This document shows, piece after piece, positions 46,478 to 55,666 of a stretch of DNA of 64,000 nucleotides. The notes under the pieces are model-generated. The model had not been told where the DNA came from. It saw nothing but the letters and a program-made list of their open reading frames with translations, and did not search any database. The position numbers were made by a program, and so were the translations under genes. How positions within the stretch are numbered: the stretch's first letter is position 1; every line of letters begins with the position of its first letter. Source of the DNA: Arenibacter sp. ARW7G5Y1 (GTDB lineage: Bacteria > Bacteroidota > Bacteroidia > Flavobacteriales > Flavobacteriaceae); NCBI RefSeq assembly GCF_003201775.1, contig NZ_QJJZ01000007.1, positions 62,001 through 126,000 of the forward strand. The letters run 5' to 3'.

Positions 46478-46519
46478 AACACCCTGATGGTAATCGTAAC
46501 TATCAGGGTGTTTTTTTTG
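46478..46519 (+). terminator. Intrinsic terminator of the SSS-to-GH29 operon
   Basis: AACACCCTGAT (46478-46488) pairs with ATCAGGGTGTT (46502-46512), followed by a run of T. It separates the enzyme operon from susC/susD. Confidence 0.9.
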
Positions 46520-46554
46520 TAATAAAGATCAAAATAGTGTTGTTTAAGAATACT

Positions 46555-46564
46555 AAAACGTTTT
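46555..46564. promoter_or_regulatory. AAAACGTTTT palindrome upstream of susC
   Basis: A perfect 10-bp palindrome, 146 bp before the susC ATG and 36 bp past the terminator. The CG-centred form resembles LacI-type operators, but there is no LacI gene in the window. Confidence 0.25.
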
Positions 46565-46709
46565 CGAAAATACGTCATTAGGCTTTTGGCAGTTGTCATT
46601 AGTCGAATTAATTTCCTTACCTACCCAAGAATACGAAAATTTATGAATTAATTAACATTGGGGTAACTCCCTAAATTAACTTCTGATTAACTAACTAAAA
46701 ATTATTAGT

Positions 46710-49700
46710 ATGATTAAAAAAATTCATTACTATTTATTACTGGCCTCGTTTCTCCTTGTACAGGGAATGATGGCGCAGAACAAAACGGTCACCGGTACAG
46801 TGTCCGATGATTTGGGTACCCCTCTACCAGGTGTAAACGTTGTGGAGAAAGGGACTACTAATGGTACTTCAACAGATTTTGATGGTAACTATTCACTTAA
46901 TGTAGGTGATAATGCTACATTGGTTTTTTCTTCCTTAGGATATACCAAAAAAGAAATAGCTGTAGGTGTTCAAACTTCGATTAAAGTTGTACTTGAAGAA
47001 GATGCGGAGCAATTGGGAGAGGTTGTTGTAACAGCTTTGGGAATTAAAAAGGATGCCAAGGCTCTTGGTTATTCTGTAGCCCAAGTTGATTCGGAGCGTA
47101 TTATGGCTAGTGGTACTCCAGTTAATGCCTTGCAGTCATTATATGGAGCAGCTTCTGGGGTTAGCGTGGCCTCAACGGCTGTTGGACCTTCTGGAGGAAT
47201 GAAAATCAATATTCGAAATGCTGTTTCATTTGATTCGAACTCAACAACCAGACCTTTAATTGTGGTTGACGGGATTCCTATTCATGATGAGAATACCAAT
47301 ATAAGTTATAATGAGCGAAGCGGAAGGGATAACGGAACAGGGATTAATGACATAAATCCAGATGATATTGCATCATTTCAAATTCTGAAAGGGGCAAAAG
47401 CCTCTGTTTTATACGGAAGTGAAGGGGCCAATGGGGTTATATTGATAACTACCAAAAGTGGCGCCAAAAGTCGAGGACTTGGAGTTTCGGCTTCTTTTAC
47501 CACTTCAATGGATAAAAGCGCATTTATGCCAAAACTACAAACTAAGTACGGTACAGGTAGAAGCGCAAGTAATAGTCAAACAGATGCAGAGGGTTATTAT
47601 CTAGATGAAAATAACCAAAGAGCATTGGACGTATCGGGAGCTGCTTTTGGTCCAAAATTTGATCCCAACGTTATGTTGAACTGGTGGGATGGGTCCCAGA
47701 GACCATGGGTAGCAAATAAGCAATCCGTTTACGACCAATTGTTCAAAACGGGTATACAGCAAACTTCCAATGTTGCCGTAAGTTCTGGGAACGATAATGG
47801 GTCTGTACGATTTTCGTACACCAATATGAATGTGAAACCAATTATTCCAAATGCAGAGTATAAAAAGAACACTTTCAGTATAAGTGCATCCTACGATTTG
47901 AACGATTTCATAACTTTGAAGTATGTAGGGAATTATTATACTACAACAAATCTTAATTCTGCTTACGCGGGGTCCTTTGATGCTCAAGGAGCCAGATCTA
48001 GTTTAGGAGCTTATTCAGGAGATATTGACGTTGATTTGTTGAAAAGTTATATGGTTACCGAAAACGGATATAATTATTTTGCAAATCCAGATTTAAGAAG
48101 CAATTTTATTTCAGGGGGTAGGTCTTCTGTAGTTGGTACTTTATGGGATTGGACTCAGAATGAATCAATCTTTGATAGAGTTCACAATATACAGTCGCTT
48201 ACCTTGGACCTAACTTTTAATGATTATTTAAGCGCTACCGTTTTGGGAGGTTTGGATAATACCAATGAGCGTAGTGTTTATAAAGGTAAGCTACAGGATC
48301 CGAGTTTGATAGGGCCTAACAGTGGTTCGGTTTTTACAGATGAAAGTAGGGATATTCGTAAAACTTACGGACAGGCTACTTTAAATTTCGATACAGATGT
48401 TAAAGATTTTGGGCTTTCAGGTTTTGTTGGTGGTGCTATAAGAAATAATTATTTAGAGTCTAAAGGCGCCTCAGTGATAGGAGGTATGGTTATTCCTAAT
48501 TACTTTTCGTTCTCCAACCTTCCTTCAGGTGTTCAACCTCAATATACATTCGATAATGGGGAAGACATATTGTATAGTGTACTTGGCTCTTTCCAAGTAG
48601 ATTGGGATGATCAGCTATATGTTGAAGTTCAAGGACGTCAAGACTGGTCTTCAATTTTGCCACCAGAGAATAACAGTTATTTTTACCCTGGAGCCAGTGC
48701 AACTTGGATAGCTTCCAATTCTTTCGATTTACCAGAAGTGTTTAAATTTTTAAAATTAAGAACTTCTTGGGCCGATGTTGGACGTCCAGGACCACGTTAT
48801 TTCAGTAATGTTAATTTGGGAATTTCCGCATCTGGTGGTGGTTTTATTCTTTCTCCACCTAGTGACCTTCCTCCAATTGATGAAAATTTTGTTCCAAACT
48901 TGAAGCCGGAGCGTAAGCGCGAATATGAGGTTGGACTTGAAGCCTATCTTTTTGAAAACAATAGATTGGGTGTTGATTTTTCATTATACCATTCAAATAC
49001 TTATGATCAAATTATGAAAGTTACGGCTCCTCCGGGACTTGGTGTAAATAATATCAGGTTAAATGCAGGAGATGTAGCTAACACTGGATGGGAATTGGCT
49101 CTTAAAACAAAGCCTATCTTAAGTAATGATTTTCAATGGAATTTGGATATGACCTTTGCATCAAGTAAAACAAAGGTTGAGAGACTTGATGGGGATCTAA
49201 CTTCTTTATCCCTTTGGAGTACAAATGGATTGAACGCCGTAGCCGAAGTTGGGGGTGAGTATGGGGTGATTTATCAACAAAGTGGATGGCAGAATTACAT
49301 CAATCCTTCAGATGACAATGACCCTAATAATGGTAAACGAATTGTAGATAGTAATGGACAACGTTATAGTTATTCCACGAAGAGCAATAGAAAAGTAGGT
49401 AAATTGCTACCTGACGTAACAGGAGGGGTATTTAGTGGTTTCAACTATAAAAACTTTAGCCTTATAGTAAATATGGATTATTCATTTGGGGCTACTTTTA
49501 TCCATGAAGGCGAAACTTATATGATGGCTTCGGGAGTATTGAATGAGTCCTTGAGCTATAGAGATGCGCAGAGTGGAGGAATAGCCTACCATTTAGATGG
49601 TAGTGGTCAGAAAGTGATTGGGGCGAATACTAGCGGTGGACCCACATTTAATGATGGTGTGTTATTACCGGGTGTAAATGCAAGTGGAGTAGCAAATTCT

Positions 49701-50021
49701 CAGGTTGTTTCGGCAGAGGAATATTATTACGCTTCCTATTTTTCTAACGGGTTTTTTCCAGAAGATCGCTTATTTAAAAGTGATTATATAGCCTTACGTA
49801 ATGTTTCTTTGGGTTATAGACTACCAGATCTATCCGAAAAAATTGGATTGAGGGATATTGAACTTTCTGTATTTGCAAATAATCTTGCGTATCTTTATAA
49901 AGCTGCTCCAAATACGATTCCAGAGTCGTCAAACGGTACAGGTTGGTCCGATGGAGCTTCAGGTACAACTGCACTTCCGGCACAGCGTTCGATTGGATTG
50001 TCTGTTAAGGCTAAACTATAA
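46710..50021 (+). CDS. SusC-like TonB-dependent outer-membrane transporter
   Basis: A 1103-residue outer-membrane importer. Signal peptide ending MMAQ, then a carboxypeptidase-regulatory-like domain (VTGTVSDDLGTPLPGVNVVE, ~25-100), the plug (~115-235, PLIVVDGIPIHDENTN, FQILKGAKASVLYGSEGANG) and a 22-strand barrel. The KGA(K/A)ASVLYGSEGANGVI(L) plug motif is the SusC hallmark. It imports large glycans or glycopeptides with the SusD protein 16 bp downstream, using the TonB proton-motive system. Confidence 0.96.
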   Translation: MIKKIHYYLLLASFLLVQGMMAQNKTVTGTVSDDLGTPLPGVNVVEKGTTNGTSTDFDGNYSLNVGDNATLVFSSLGYTKKEIAVGVQTSIKVVLEEDAEQLGEVVVTALGIKKDAKALGYSVAQVDSERIMASGTPVNALQSLYGAASGVSVASTAVGPSGGMKINIRNAVSFDSNSTTRPLIVVDGIPIHDENTNISYNERSGRDNGTGINDINPDDIASFQILKGAKASVLYGSEGANGVILITTKSGAKSRGLGVSASFTTSMDKSAFMPKLQTKYGTGRSASNSQTDAEGYYLDENNQRALDVSGAAFGPKFDPNVMLNWWDGSQRPWVANKQSVYDQLFKTGIQQTSNVAVSSGNDNGSVRFSYTNMNVKPIIPNAEYKKNTFSISASYDLNDFITLKYVGNYYTTTNLNSAYAGSFDAQGARSSLGAYSGDIDVDLLKSYMVTENGYNYFANPDLRSNFISGGRSSVVGTLWDWTQNESIFDRVHNIQSLTLDLTFNDYLSATVLGGLDNTNERSVYKGKLQDPSLIGPNSGSVFTDESRDIRKTYGQATLNFDTDVKDFGLSGFVGGAIRNNYLESKGASVIGGMVIPNYFSFSNLPSGVQPQYTFDNGEDILYSVLGSFQVDWDDQLYVEVQGRQDWSSILPPENNSYFYPGASATWIASNSFDLPEVFKFLKLRTSWADVGRPGPRYFSNVNLGISASGGGFILSPPSDLPPIDENFVPNLKPERKREYEVGLEAYLFENNRLGVDFSLYHSNTYDQIMKVTAPPGLGVNNIRLNAGDVANTGWELALKTKPILSNDFQWNLDMTFASSKTKVERLDGDLTSLSLWSTNGLNAVAEVGGEYGVIYQQSGWQNYINPSDDNDPNNGKRIVDSNGQRYSYSTKSNRKVGKLLPDVTGGVFSGFNYKNFSLIVNMDYSFGATFIHEGETYMMASGVLNESLSYRDAQSGGIAYHLDGSGQKVIGANTSGGPTFNDGVLLPGVNASGVANSQVVSAEEYYYASYFSNGFFPEDRLFKSDYIALRNVSLGYRLPDLSEKIGLRDIELSVFANNLAYLYKAAPNTIPESSNGTGWSDGASGTTALPAQRSIGLSVKAKL

Positions 50022-50037
50022 TTAATAAATAAAAATT

Positions 50038-52032
50038 ATGAAAAATATTATTTTAAAATCAATCTTAGCAATCTTGCTTTTGGCGAATTCCGTTGGATGT
50101 CAGGATAATTTGGAGGATTTATATCAAGATCCTGATGGGTTTTCGAAACAACAAGCTGATAATGCAGGTATAAGTATTATAGCTGGTTATTTTACATCCC
50201 AACTTACTCGTGGATTTTTCTTACGAGGAGATTATGGCTCCGCTTATCATCAATTGCGAAGTGGATCTAGAATTATGGGAACTGGAGTTCAACTTTATTA
50301 TACTGTGAGTGATTACGGTCTTTCTTATACTCTTCAAAATGTTGAAAATGATTGGGGGTCTAATTCTTTCAATAGGGGGGTGTTTAATAATGTTAATAGT
50401 GCTTGGATAAAACAAGTGCTATGGGCTCAAAAGGAATTTAATAAAATACCCGAAGAAGACCGTACGAACCTAGATGTGCTTTACATGAGATTGTTACATG
50501 TGATGAAAGCATACGGTTATCAACGTGCTACAGACTTATATGATGAAATCCCATTTTTTCAAACGGGTTCTGCAGGAGCACTTGACGGGGAAAAAGCCCA
50601 ATATTTAGGGCAAAAGGATATATATCCTATTATTATTGAGGAATTGAAGGAAATTGAAGCTTATTTGGCGAATGTAGATTTAGGTTCTGCTGAATTGACA
50701 TCTTTTCAACAACAAGATGTTATTTTTAACGGAGATATTATGCAGTGGCGTAAGTATATTAACTCTCTTCGTTTAAGATGGGCCATGAATATTAGTGAGA
50801 TGGAACCAGGGATTACATCTACTGTACTTGCAGAGTTGAACGGAAAGCCACTTTTTGATCAATATACTGATGTAGCTGGTTTAGCTGATATTGCTATTGT
50901 TGAGCCTTACCGTTTGCAGGTAGAGCTTGGTATTACTAGGGCTTTTAGGGAAAGGGCGGATGAGTGTCGTGCTCCTAAACATTTCTTACAGGATGTAATG
51001 CATTGTACTCCTACTGAAAGTAGCGTAGTTGTAAACGGTGAAACTCTTTATTATTTCGATGGGGACAATTCTGAAGAAGGATTGTTAAACGGTACGGTTG
51101 ATCCTAGAATAGCTTATATATATTCAAAAGATATACTTGGGCGCTATGTTGGAGCTGAAACTAGCTGGGATGATGGTTCGGACCCCAATAGTTATTTCAG
51201 CAAAGCTATGAGGGCTTATTATATTAATCATCCAATAATGACCGATATAGGAGTAACTGAGATATCTTTTGGTACTCCTGGCAATGAACAGAAGATAACC
51301 TTGAACGAAGAGGCTGCCGCTGACTTGTCCAAAAGGGAAGCCTTTCTCCTGAAAGCATTTCGTGAGCATTGTAGTCAATACAGTGATATAGGCTGGACAA
51401 TTGGTACGGACAATAATATGATATCCGAATACAATGTTCGACCACAGTACAATTTTGATGTAAGATATCCTACGCTTCATGCGGTTGAGACCGAGCTCTC
51501 TTTAGCTGAAGCTGCCGTTAGGGGATTTGGTACCGTCAACGGATCGGCAGAGGATCATTATAGAAAAGCAATTGAACTATCTTGTCAATATTGGTACAAT
51601 TTGAATACCAATAATAAGTATTCTAAGCAAACAACTCCATCTTTCCCAAGTAATATGGATCAGACTAGAATTGATAGGGATAGACCAGCCATGGAGATCG
51701 ACCCTGGCGCCTATGCTAATTATGAGACACAGCGCTTTTCTGGATTGTCTAATGAGGATAAGGTAGAGGCCATTTTTAATCAGTTACAGTTGCACTACAA
51801 CATGTTCAATTTTGAGACTCCTTATGCGGCTGCACGTCGCTTGGTAAAATACCTTGGAGATAACCCAGGTTCTCCTTATGAAGTGTTTCAGTGGAAAGAA
51901 CGTTTTCTTTATGACCCAAGCATTCAGGCGACCGATCCAGAAAACTGGAGTAGAATCAGTCAACATGATGATTACAATCTACCACTTTGGTTTACAGGTC
52001 GTCAAAACAAATGGAAAAATGTTTTGGAATAA
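50038..52032 (+). CDS. SusD/RagB-like nutrient-binding lipoprotein
   Basis: A 664-residue surface lipoprotein: the signal ends ANSVGC, giving lipidated Cys22. The rest is an alpha-helical TPR-like bundle of the SusD/RagB nutrient-binding type, including DRTNLDVLYMRLLHVMKAYG (TPR-like) and RKYINSLRLRWAMNIS, with the C-terminal Trp/Asn-rich segment. It is longer than classical SusD (~550), typical of the SusD_like-2/-3 variants. It caps the SusC pore and selects the ligand; the ligand is inferred to be N-glycan-derived from neighbouring enzymes. Confidence 0.93.
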   Translation: MKNIILKSILAILLLANSVGCQDNLEDLYQDPDGFSKQQADNAGISIIAGYFTSQLTRGFFLRGDYGSAYHQLRSGSRIMGTGVQLYYTVSDYGLSYTLQNVENDWGSNSFNRGVFNNVNSAWIKQVLWAQKEFNKIPEEDRTNLDVLYMRLLHVMKAYGYQRATDLYDEIPFFQTGSAGALDGEKAQYLGQKDIYPIIIEELKEIEAYLANVDLGSAELTSFQQQDVIFNGDIMQWRKYINSLRLRWAMNISEMEPGITSTVLAELNGKPLFDQYTDVAGLADIAIVEPYRLQVELGITRAFRERADECRAPKHFLQDVMHCTPTESSVVVNGETLYYFDGDNSEEGLLNGTVDPRIAYIYSKDILGRYVGAETSWDDGSDPNSYFSKAMRAYYINHPIMTDIGVTEISFGTPGNEQKITLNEEAAADLSKREAFLLKAFREHCSQYSDIGWTIGTDNNMISEYNVRPQYNFDVRYPTLHAVETELSLAEAAVRGFGTVNGSAEDHYRKAIELSCQYWYNLNTNNKYSKQTTPSFPSNMDQTRIDRDRPAMEIDPGAYANYETQRFSGLSNEDKVEAIFNQLQLHYNMFNFETPYAAARRLVKYLGDNPGSPYEVFQWKERFLYDPSIQATDPENWSRISQHDDYNLPLWFTGRQNKWKNVLE

Positions 52033-52057
52033 ACTATTAACTATATAATATAAATAA

Positions 52058-52396
52058 ATGAAAAAGATACTTTTTTTAATAATGTCATTGGCCTTATTTG
52101 TTTCATGTAATAAAAATAATGAAGCATCGATTATTGGGTCAGCAAGTGCGGATAGTGGTGAGATTTTATCAGGAATAACAGTTAAGTTATATTCTGAAAG
52201 TACGGAATTGCTATTTGATACAACTACTGATGGTGAGGGGAATTTCTCTTTTACCGGTCTCGATGAGGGTAATTATTATATTGGAGCGACAATTACCGTT
52301 GGTGATGTTGTTTGGGATACAGGTAATACTCCTCAAATTATTTATGTCAGTGGAGAAATTGTCAAAGAGGTTGCTTTAACACTTAATGCCAAATAA
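52058..52396 (+). CDS. Small prealbumin-fold lipoprotein
   Basis: A 112-residue lipoprotein with signal MKKILFLIMSLALFVSC and one carboxypeptidase-regulatory-like/SdrD-B-type beta-sandwich: GEILSGITVKLYSESTELLF, DTTTDGEGNFSFTGLDEGNY and a closing IVKEVALTLNAK. Such domains bind surfaces or act as spacers; no catalytic residue is seen. It lies 25 bp after susD and is the last gene of that operon, so it is a likely surface accessory of the SusCD complex. Confidence 0.82.
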   Translation: MKKILFLIMSLALFVSCNKNNEASIIGSASADSGEILSGITVKLYSESTELLFDTTTDGEGNFSFTGLDEGNYYIGATITVGDVVWDTGNTPQIIYVSGEIVKEVALTLNAK

Positions 52397-52446
52397 ACAT
52401 TAAGAAAAATTAAAAAAACCTGTTAATTTAACAGTTCTGAGGAAAG

Positions 52447-52489
52447 GCCAAGAATTTATTTAATAAATAGATTCTTGGCTCTTTTTTTT
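52447..52489 (+). terminator. Intrinsic terminator of the susCD operon
   Basis: GCCAAGAAT (52447-52455) pairs with ATTCTTGGC (52471-52479), then a run of T. It is 50 bp past the small lipoprotein stop. Confidence 0.88.
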
Positions 52490-52502
52490 AATAAGGCGCC
52501 AC

Positions 52503-52687
52503 TTAAAGTTTAAAACTCCATGTAACTTGTGGAGCTATAGCGAAGAGAGGTTCGGTTTTGAAATCGGGCAGATATTTTTAGGATTCTCTACAATTCCCAG
52601 ACCATTATATCGCGTATCGAAAGTCCTTGTTTTATAATAATAATTTCATTGCCAGTTTTGTTTCTTCAGATCCCGATGCAGCAATGT
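52503..52687 (-). pseudogene. Remnant of an outer-membrane protein 3' end
   Basis: Read on the minus strand, the last codons give PDFKTEPLFAIAPQVTWSFK then L and stop, a typical beta-barrel C-terminus. One frame over, immediately upstream, is NYYYKTRTFDTRYNGLGIVE then NPKN, preceded by an in-frame stop after QNWQ. The pieces look like one barrel protein broken by a frameshift and a nonsense codon and lacking its 5' part. The rest of the 569-bp gap (52397-52965) holds a terminator and no convincing gene; a plus-strand 78-codon ORF overlaps the remnant. Confidence 0.45.
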
Positions 52688-52965
52688 CTAGGCTTTTACT
52701 TTATCGCATTTAACAACGCTAAACATGATTCTTCCCTAAAAATAATATGTCTAGCTTGCCAAGCCTATTTGAGTGGGATATGTTGGGGTTACGGGAATAG
52801 TATTTTTTTCTCCGATCAAATGTTTTGGGAATACGGTTTTACTCAATCGGAAGTGGATGTTATACATACATGTATGTGTATGTAAAATTCACTAAAACTA
52901 TCCAATTTAAATTAATCCCACTTTTAGCTGTCGACTAGATAGCCACAATTTTAGAATATTCGACT

Positions 52966-54888
52966 TTAATTTTTTAAATAATAAAAATGTCCGTCTTCTG
53001 CCCCGATCAATAAGTTTGGTTTACCATCCTTGTCCCAATCCACCACGGTTGGACTGGTGGTATGGCCAGCCAATTTGGTGTTAATCAGGTTCCCTCTTTT
53101 CTTATAAACAGTACTATCGTTGGTTACGCCTATGTTTTCGTACCATTCAATATTCTCACTATTGGCCAAAAGGTCTAGGTCCCCATCCCCATCCCAATCC
53201 GTAAATTGAATTTTCCTACGACCACTACCTCCTGCTTCCCGTTCCGTTAAGCGCAGCAAATCGTTGCCAATACTACCATCTGCATTTTTGAAGATACGTT
53301 GACCTGGTTTTAGATATAGTTTACCTCTCTTTTTGAACCGTTCATAAAACGCCAAATAACCTTCGTGATCCAACATTACCAAGTCCATTAGTCCGTCCTT
53401 GTTCCAGTCTATTGCGTAGGGAGTGGTCCTCCATTGTGTAGCCAATTCGTCTTTTTCTGGATTCCACCAGTTCCATTTAGGTTTAGGAACTGCCTTTTTG
53501 GCCCAAGCTACCTTAACACCTCCCATTTTGGTTAGTTTGGGAGCACCTTTTGAGCCTATATTTTTATACCATTCAACTCTACCAAAAATGGAATTTAGTA
53601 CAATATCCATTAGACCATCCCCGTCCCAATCGGCTACCGTTAGGGTGGTATAACCCCACTTGCGTTCGGCCGGACCTTGAATGGAACCACTTTCCCCGGC
53701 CATTATTCGTATTACTGCTCCATCGGCCTCCAGATAAACAGGCTCTTTAAAATGCGGGTTTTCACTCCCGTCCAAATTCTCTATAAAGCCAATATAACCT
53801 GCCGAATTTCCACAGATCAGGTCTTCATCCCCGTCATTATCCCAATCCACACTGAAAGGAGTTACCAAGGCCCCAAATTTTAGATTTTGACTTTTTTGCT
53901 GAATATATACCGGCGACATAAAAATAGGCATATTGTCCTTTACCGATCCTGTGTTTTCAATAAACACCACTCTGCCATCTTCGTCACCAACCACAAGGTC
54001 GATTTTGTTATCATTGTTCCAATCCAAGGCTACAGGCCTCATCATTTCCAAGTCCATTTTGAGGATGCCAGAGGTATTCTCCAAAAATCTTCCTTTGGCG
54101 TAGGTAGGATTTTTACGGTTTCCTGTATTTTCAAAATAGGTAAATCTATCTACGAACTCTCCACAAATAATATCCAAGTCCCCATCCCCATCAAAATCTG
54201 CAATATTGGGTGTGGTGTTGCCATATACATCAATAGGCTGGTTTCCGGCCAATATTTTACCATCATTTCTATATTTTCCTTGGTCATTGGTTAATAAATA
54301 CAAGTAGCCGCGTAGGTCTCCATTGGTCCATTCGCCTTTTTCGTTAAAAGCATTGTCCCAACCATATTCGCTCCAATCATCTATACCTACAATGAGATCC
54401 ATATCTCCGTCATTGTCATAATCAACATATTTCCAATCGTTAAATCTCTCTTTGTGAAGGTCAAGAATCTCGGCCGCCTGGTAAAGGCCTTCGGGTCTTG
54501 TATATCCATATCTTCTGAAATTGTCATATTCCAACCCGGACCCAAGCACACGTGGTTCTCCTTCCACATATGAAATGGATACATTGCGCATACCGGCACC
54601 AATTTTAACGGGGGTATCAAATATGGGATTTCCGTTTTGGTCGCTAGTGCTATTTTTAAATAAAAAGGTACCGTTAAAGGGAACATCTGTACAGGAAATT
54701 ACGAGGTCAATGTCTCCGTCCTGATCGTAATCCATGGGTAAGGGATTGGCCCAAAGTCCAACTGCCAGATCTTTTGTGCTGGTGGTATCCTTGTACTGTA
54801 GTCGTATTAATTTTTCATTGGTGGATTGTCCAATTGAAACAAAGGAACCCGTTAGGAACAAGTAAAGGATTAATCGTTTAAGCATCAT
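52966..54888 (-). CDS. Secreted VCBS/FG-GAP repeat protein
   Basis: A 640-residue exported protein. A signal peptide (LILYLFLTGSFVSIGQS) precedes seven or so repeats of the FG-GAP/VCBS type with the Ca-binding loop D-x-D-x-D-G-x-x-D: DYDQDGDIDLVI, DYDNDGDMDLIVGID, DFDGDGDLDIICGEF, DWNNDNKIDLVVGDEDG, DWDNDGDEDLICG, DWDGDGLMDIVLNSI, DWNKDGLMDLVM, DWDGDGDLDLLANS. They should form a calcium-stabilised beta-propeller. No enzyme motif is seen. It converges on the susCD operon; a role in glycan binding or as a lyase scaffold is only suggested by position. Confidence 0.88.
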   Translation of the reverse strand: MMLKRLILYLFLTGSFVSIGQSTNEKLIRLQYKDTTSTKDLAVGLWANPLPMDYDQDGDIDLVISCTDVPFNGTFLFKNSTSDQNGNPIFDTPVKIGAGMRNVSISYVEGEPRVLGSGLEYDNFRRYGYTRPEGLYQAAEILDLHKERFNDWKYVDYDNDGDMDLIVGIDDWSEYGWDNAFNEKGEWTNGDLRGYLYLLTNDQGKYRNDGKILAGNQPIDVYGNTTPNIADFDGDGDLDIICGEFVDRFTYFENTGNRKNPTYAKGRFLENTSGILKMDLEMMRPVALDWNNDNKIDLVVGDEDGRVVFIENTGSVKDNMPIFMSPVYIQQKSQNLKFGALVTPFSVDWDNDGDEDLICGNSAGYIGFIENLDGSENPHFKEPVYLEADGAVIRIMAGESGSIQGPAERKWGYTTLTVADWDGDGLMDIVLNSIFGRVEWYKNIGSKGAPKLTKMGGVKVAWAKKAVPKPKWNWWNPEKDELATQWRTTPYAIDWNKDGLMDLVMLDHEGYLAFYERFKKRGKLYLKPGQRIFKNADGSIGNDLLRLTEREAGGSGRRKIQFTDWDGDGDLDLLANSENIEWYENIGVTNDSTVYKKRGNLINTKLAGHTTSPTVVDWDKDGKPNLLIGAEDGHFYYLKN

Positions 54889-55136
54889 AAGTGGATTTTA
54901 CTAAGATTATTACAGATTGATTGTTTGATGAATAAAAATTTCAAATTAGTGTTTATTTTTTAATTGTCCAACATCTTTCAAATGCCAGGTAACAAATGCA
55001 GGTCCAATGCGTTAATCGCCAAGTTAATTCAGGTCTAATTTGGGAGATATGCTTTTGATATACCCCGATCAGTGTAGTGAGCAAAAAAAATCATTTTTTT
55101 TGCCAAAAGTTTAGGGTTTAATTGTTTGATCTTTCC

Positions 55137-55144
55137 TATTTTTG
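55137..55144 (+). promoter_or_regulatory. Promoter (-7 element) of the tRNA-Pro array
   Basis: TATTTTTG fits the TAnnTTTG consensus. Twelve bases further begins TTTTAGGGATGTGGC, which is like the 5' end of the tRNA-Pro at 55909, so this appears to be the original tRNA promoter, now ~770 bp away from the intact tRNA. Confidence 0.5.
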
Positions 55145-55262
55145 CAATCTCATTTTAGGGATGTGGCCCTTAGTCTAAGCTCAGGACAGGCTGCCCCACA
55201 GAGGATTCATTTTTAATGAAGGTTCTGAAAAAGAATATTGAGTATTGAGCAAATTGTAGAAT

Positions 55263-55335
55263 CGGGATGTGGCGCAGTTCCCGCGAAGGAGCGGGACAGA
55301 CCGGTAGCGTATCACGCCCTTGGCGTGATGGTCGC
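55263..55335 (+). other. tRNA-Pro-like 5' half with altered hairpins, copy 1
   Basis: Shares CGGGATGTGGCGCAG, CCGGTAGCGTA and TGGTCGC with the tRNA-Pro at 55909. The D arm has an insert forming TCCCGC-GAAGGA-GCGGGA (55279-55296), and the anticodon arm is an 8-bp stem ATCACGCC-CTT-GGCGTGAT (55311-55329) with only a 3-base loop. There is no T arm or 3' acceptor strand, so it cannot be a working tRNA. Confidence 0.8.
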
Positions 55336-55343
55336 TTGACATT

Positions 55344-55580
55344 ATGGAATATATAGTTTACATATTGTTCAGTGAAACTGCCGACAGGTATAATGTGGGC
55401 GAGACCAACAATATTGAAAAGCGAATTGCTACCCACAATAGTGGTGGTAAAAAGTATACATCCAAGGGCAGACCTTGGAATTTTATAAAAACTTATTCAT
55501 GTACCGATCGAATTGAGGCGGTGCAATGAGAAAGAAAGATAAAGAATAGAGGTATCAAACGATATCTGGACGAAAAGTAA
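55344..55580 (+). pseudogene. GIY-YIG endonuclease with in-frame stop, copy 1
   Basis: The ORF starts MEYIVYILFSETADRYNVGE and keeps the GIY-YIG elements VYI, YNVGETNN and the Arg of EKRIATHNSGG. After EAVQ there is a TGA, but the same frame continues ERKIKNRGIKRYLDEK and then stops TAA, exactly as the normal C-terminus of this family. So a full gene of ~78 codons is interrupted by one nonsense codon just before the Glu of the ERKIK motif, the expected catalytic acid. It is either inactive or read through. Confidence 0.85.
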
Positions 55581-55585
55581 TTTTT

Positions 55586-55658
55586 CGGGATGTGGCGCAG
55601 TTCCCGCGAAGGAGCGGGACAGACCGGTAGCGTATCACGCCCTTGGCGTGATGGTCGC
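55586..55658 (+). other. tRNA-Pro-like 5' half with altered hairpins, copy 2
   Basis: Identical in structure to copy 1, 323 bp downstream: same D-arm insert hairpin and 8-bp anticodon-like stem with CTT loop, same end at TGGTCGC. Confidence 0.8.
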
Positions 55659-55666
55659 ATGACATT

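Noticed and set aside
52649-52885. 78-codon plus-strand ORF after the susCD operon
   Set aside because: No recognisable family, Cys-rich and low-quality sequence; it overlaps the better-supported minus-strand barrel remnant.
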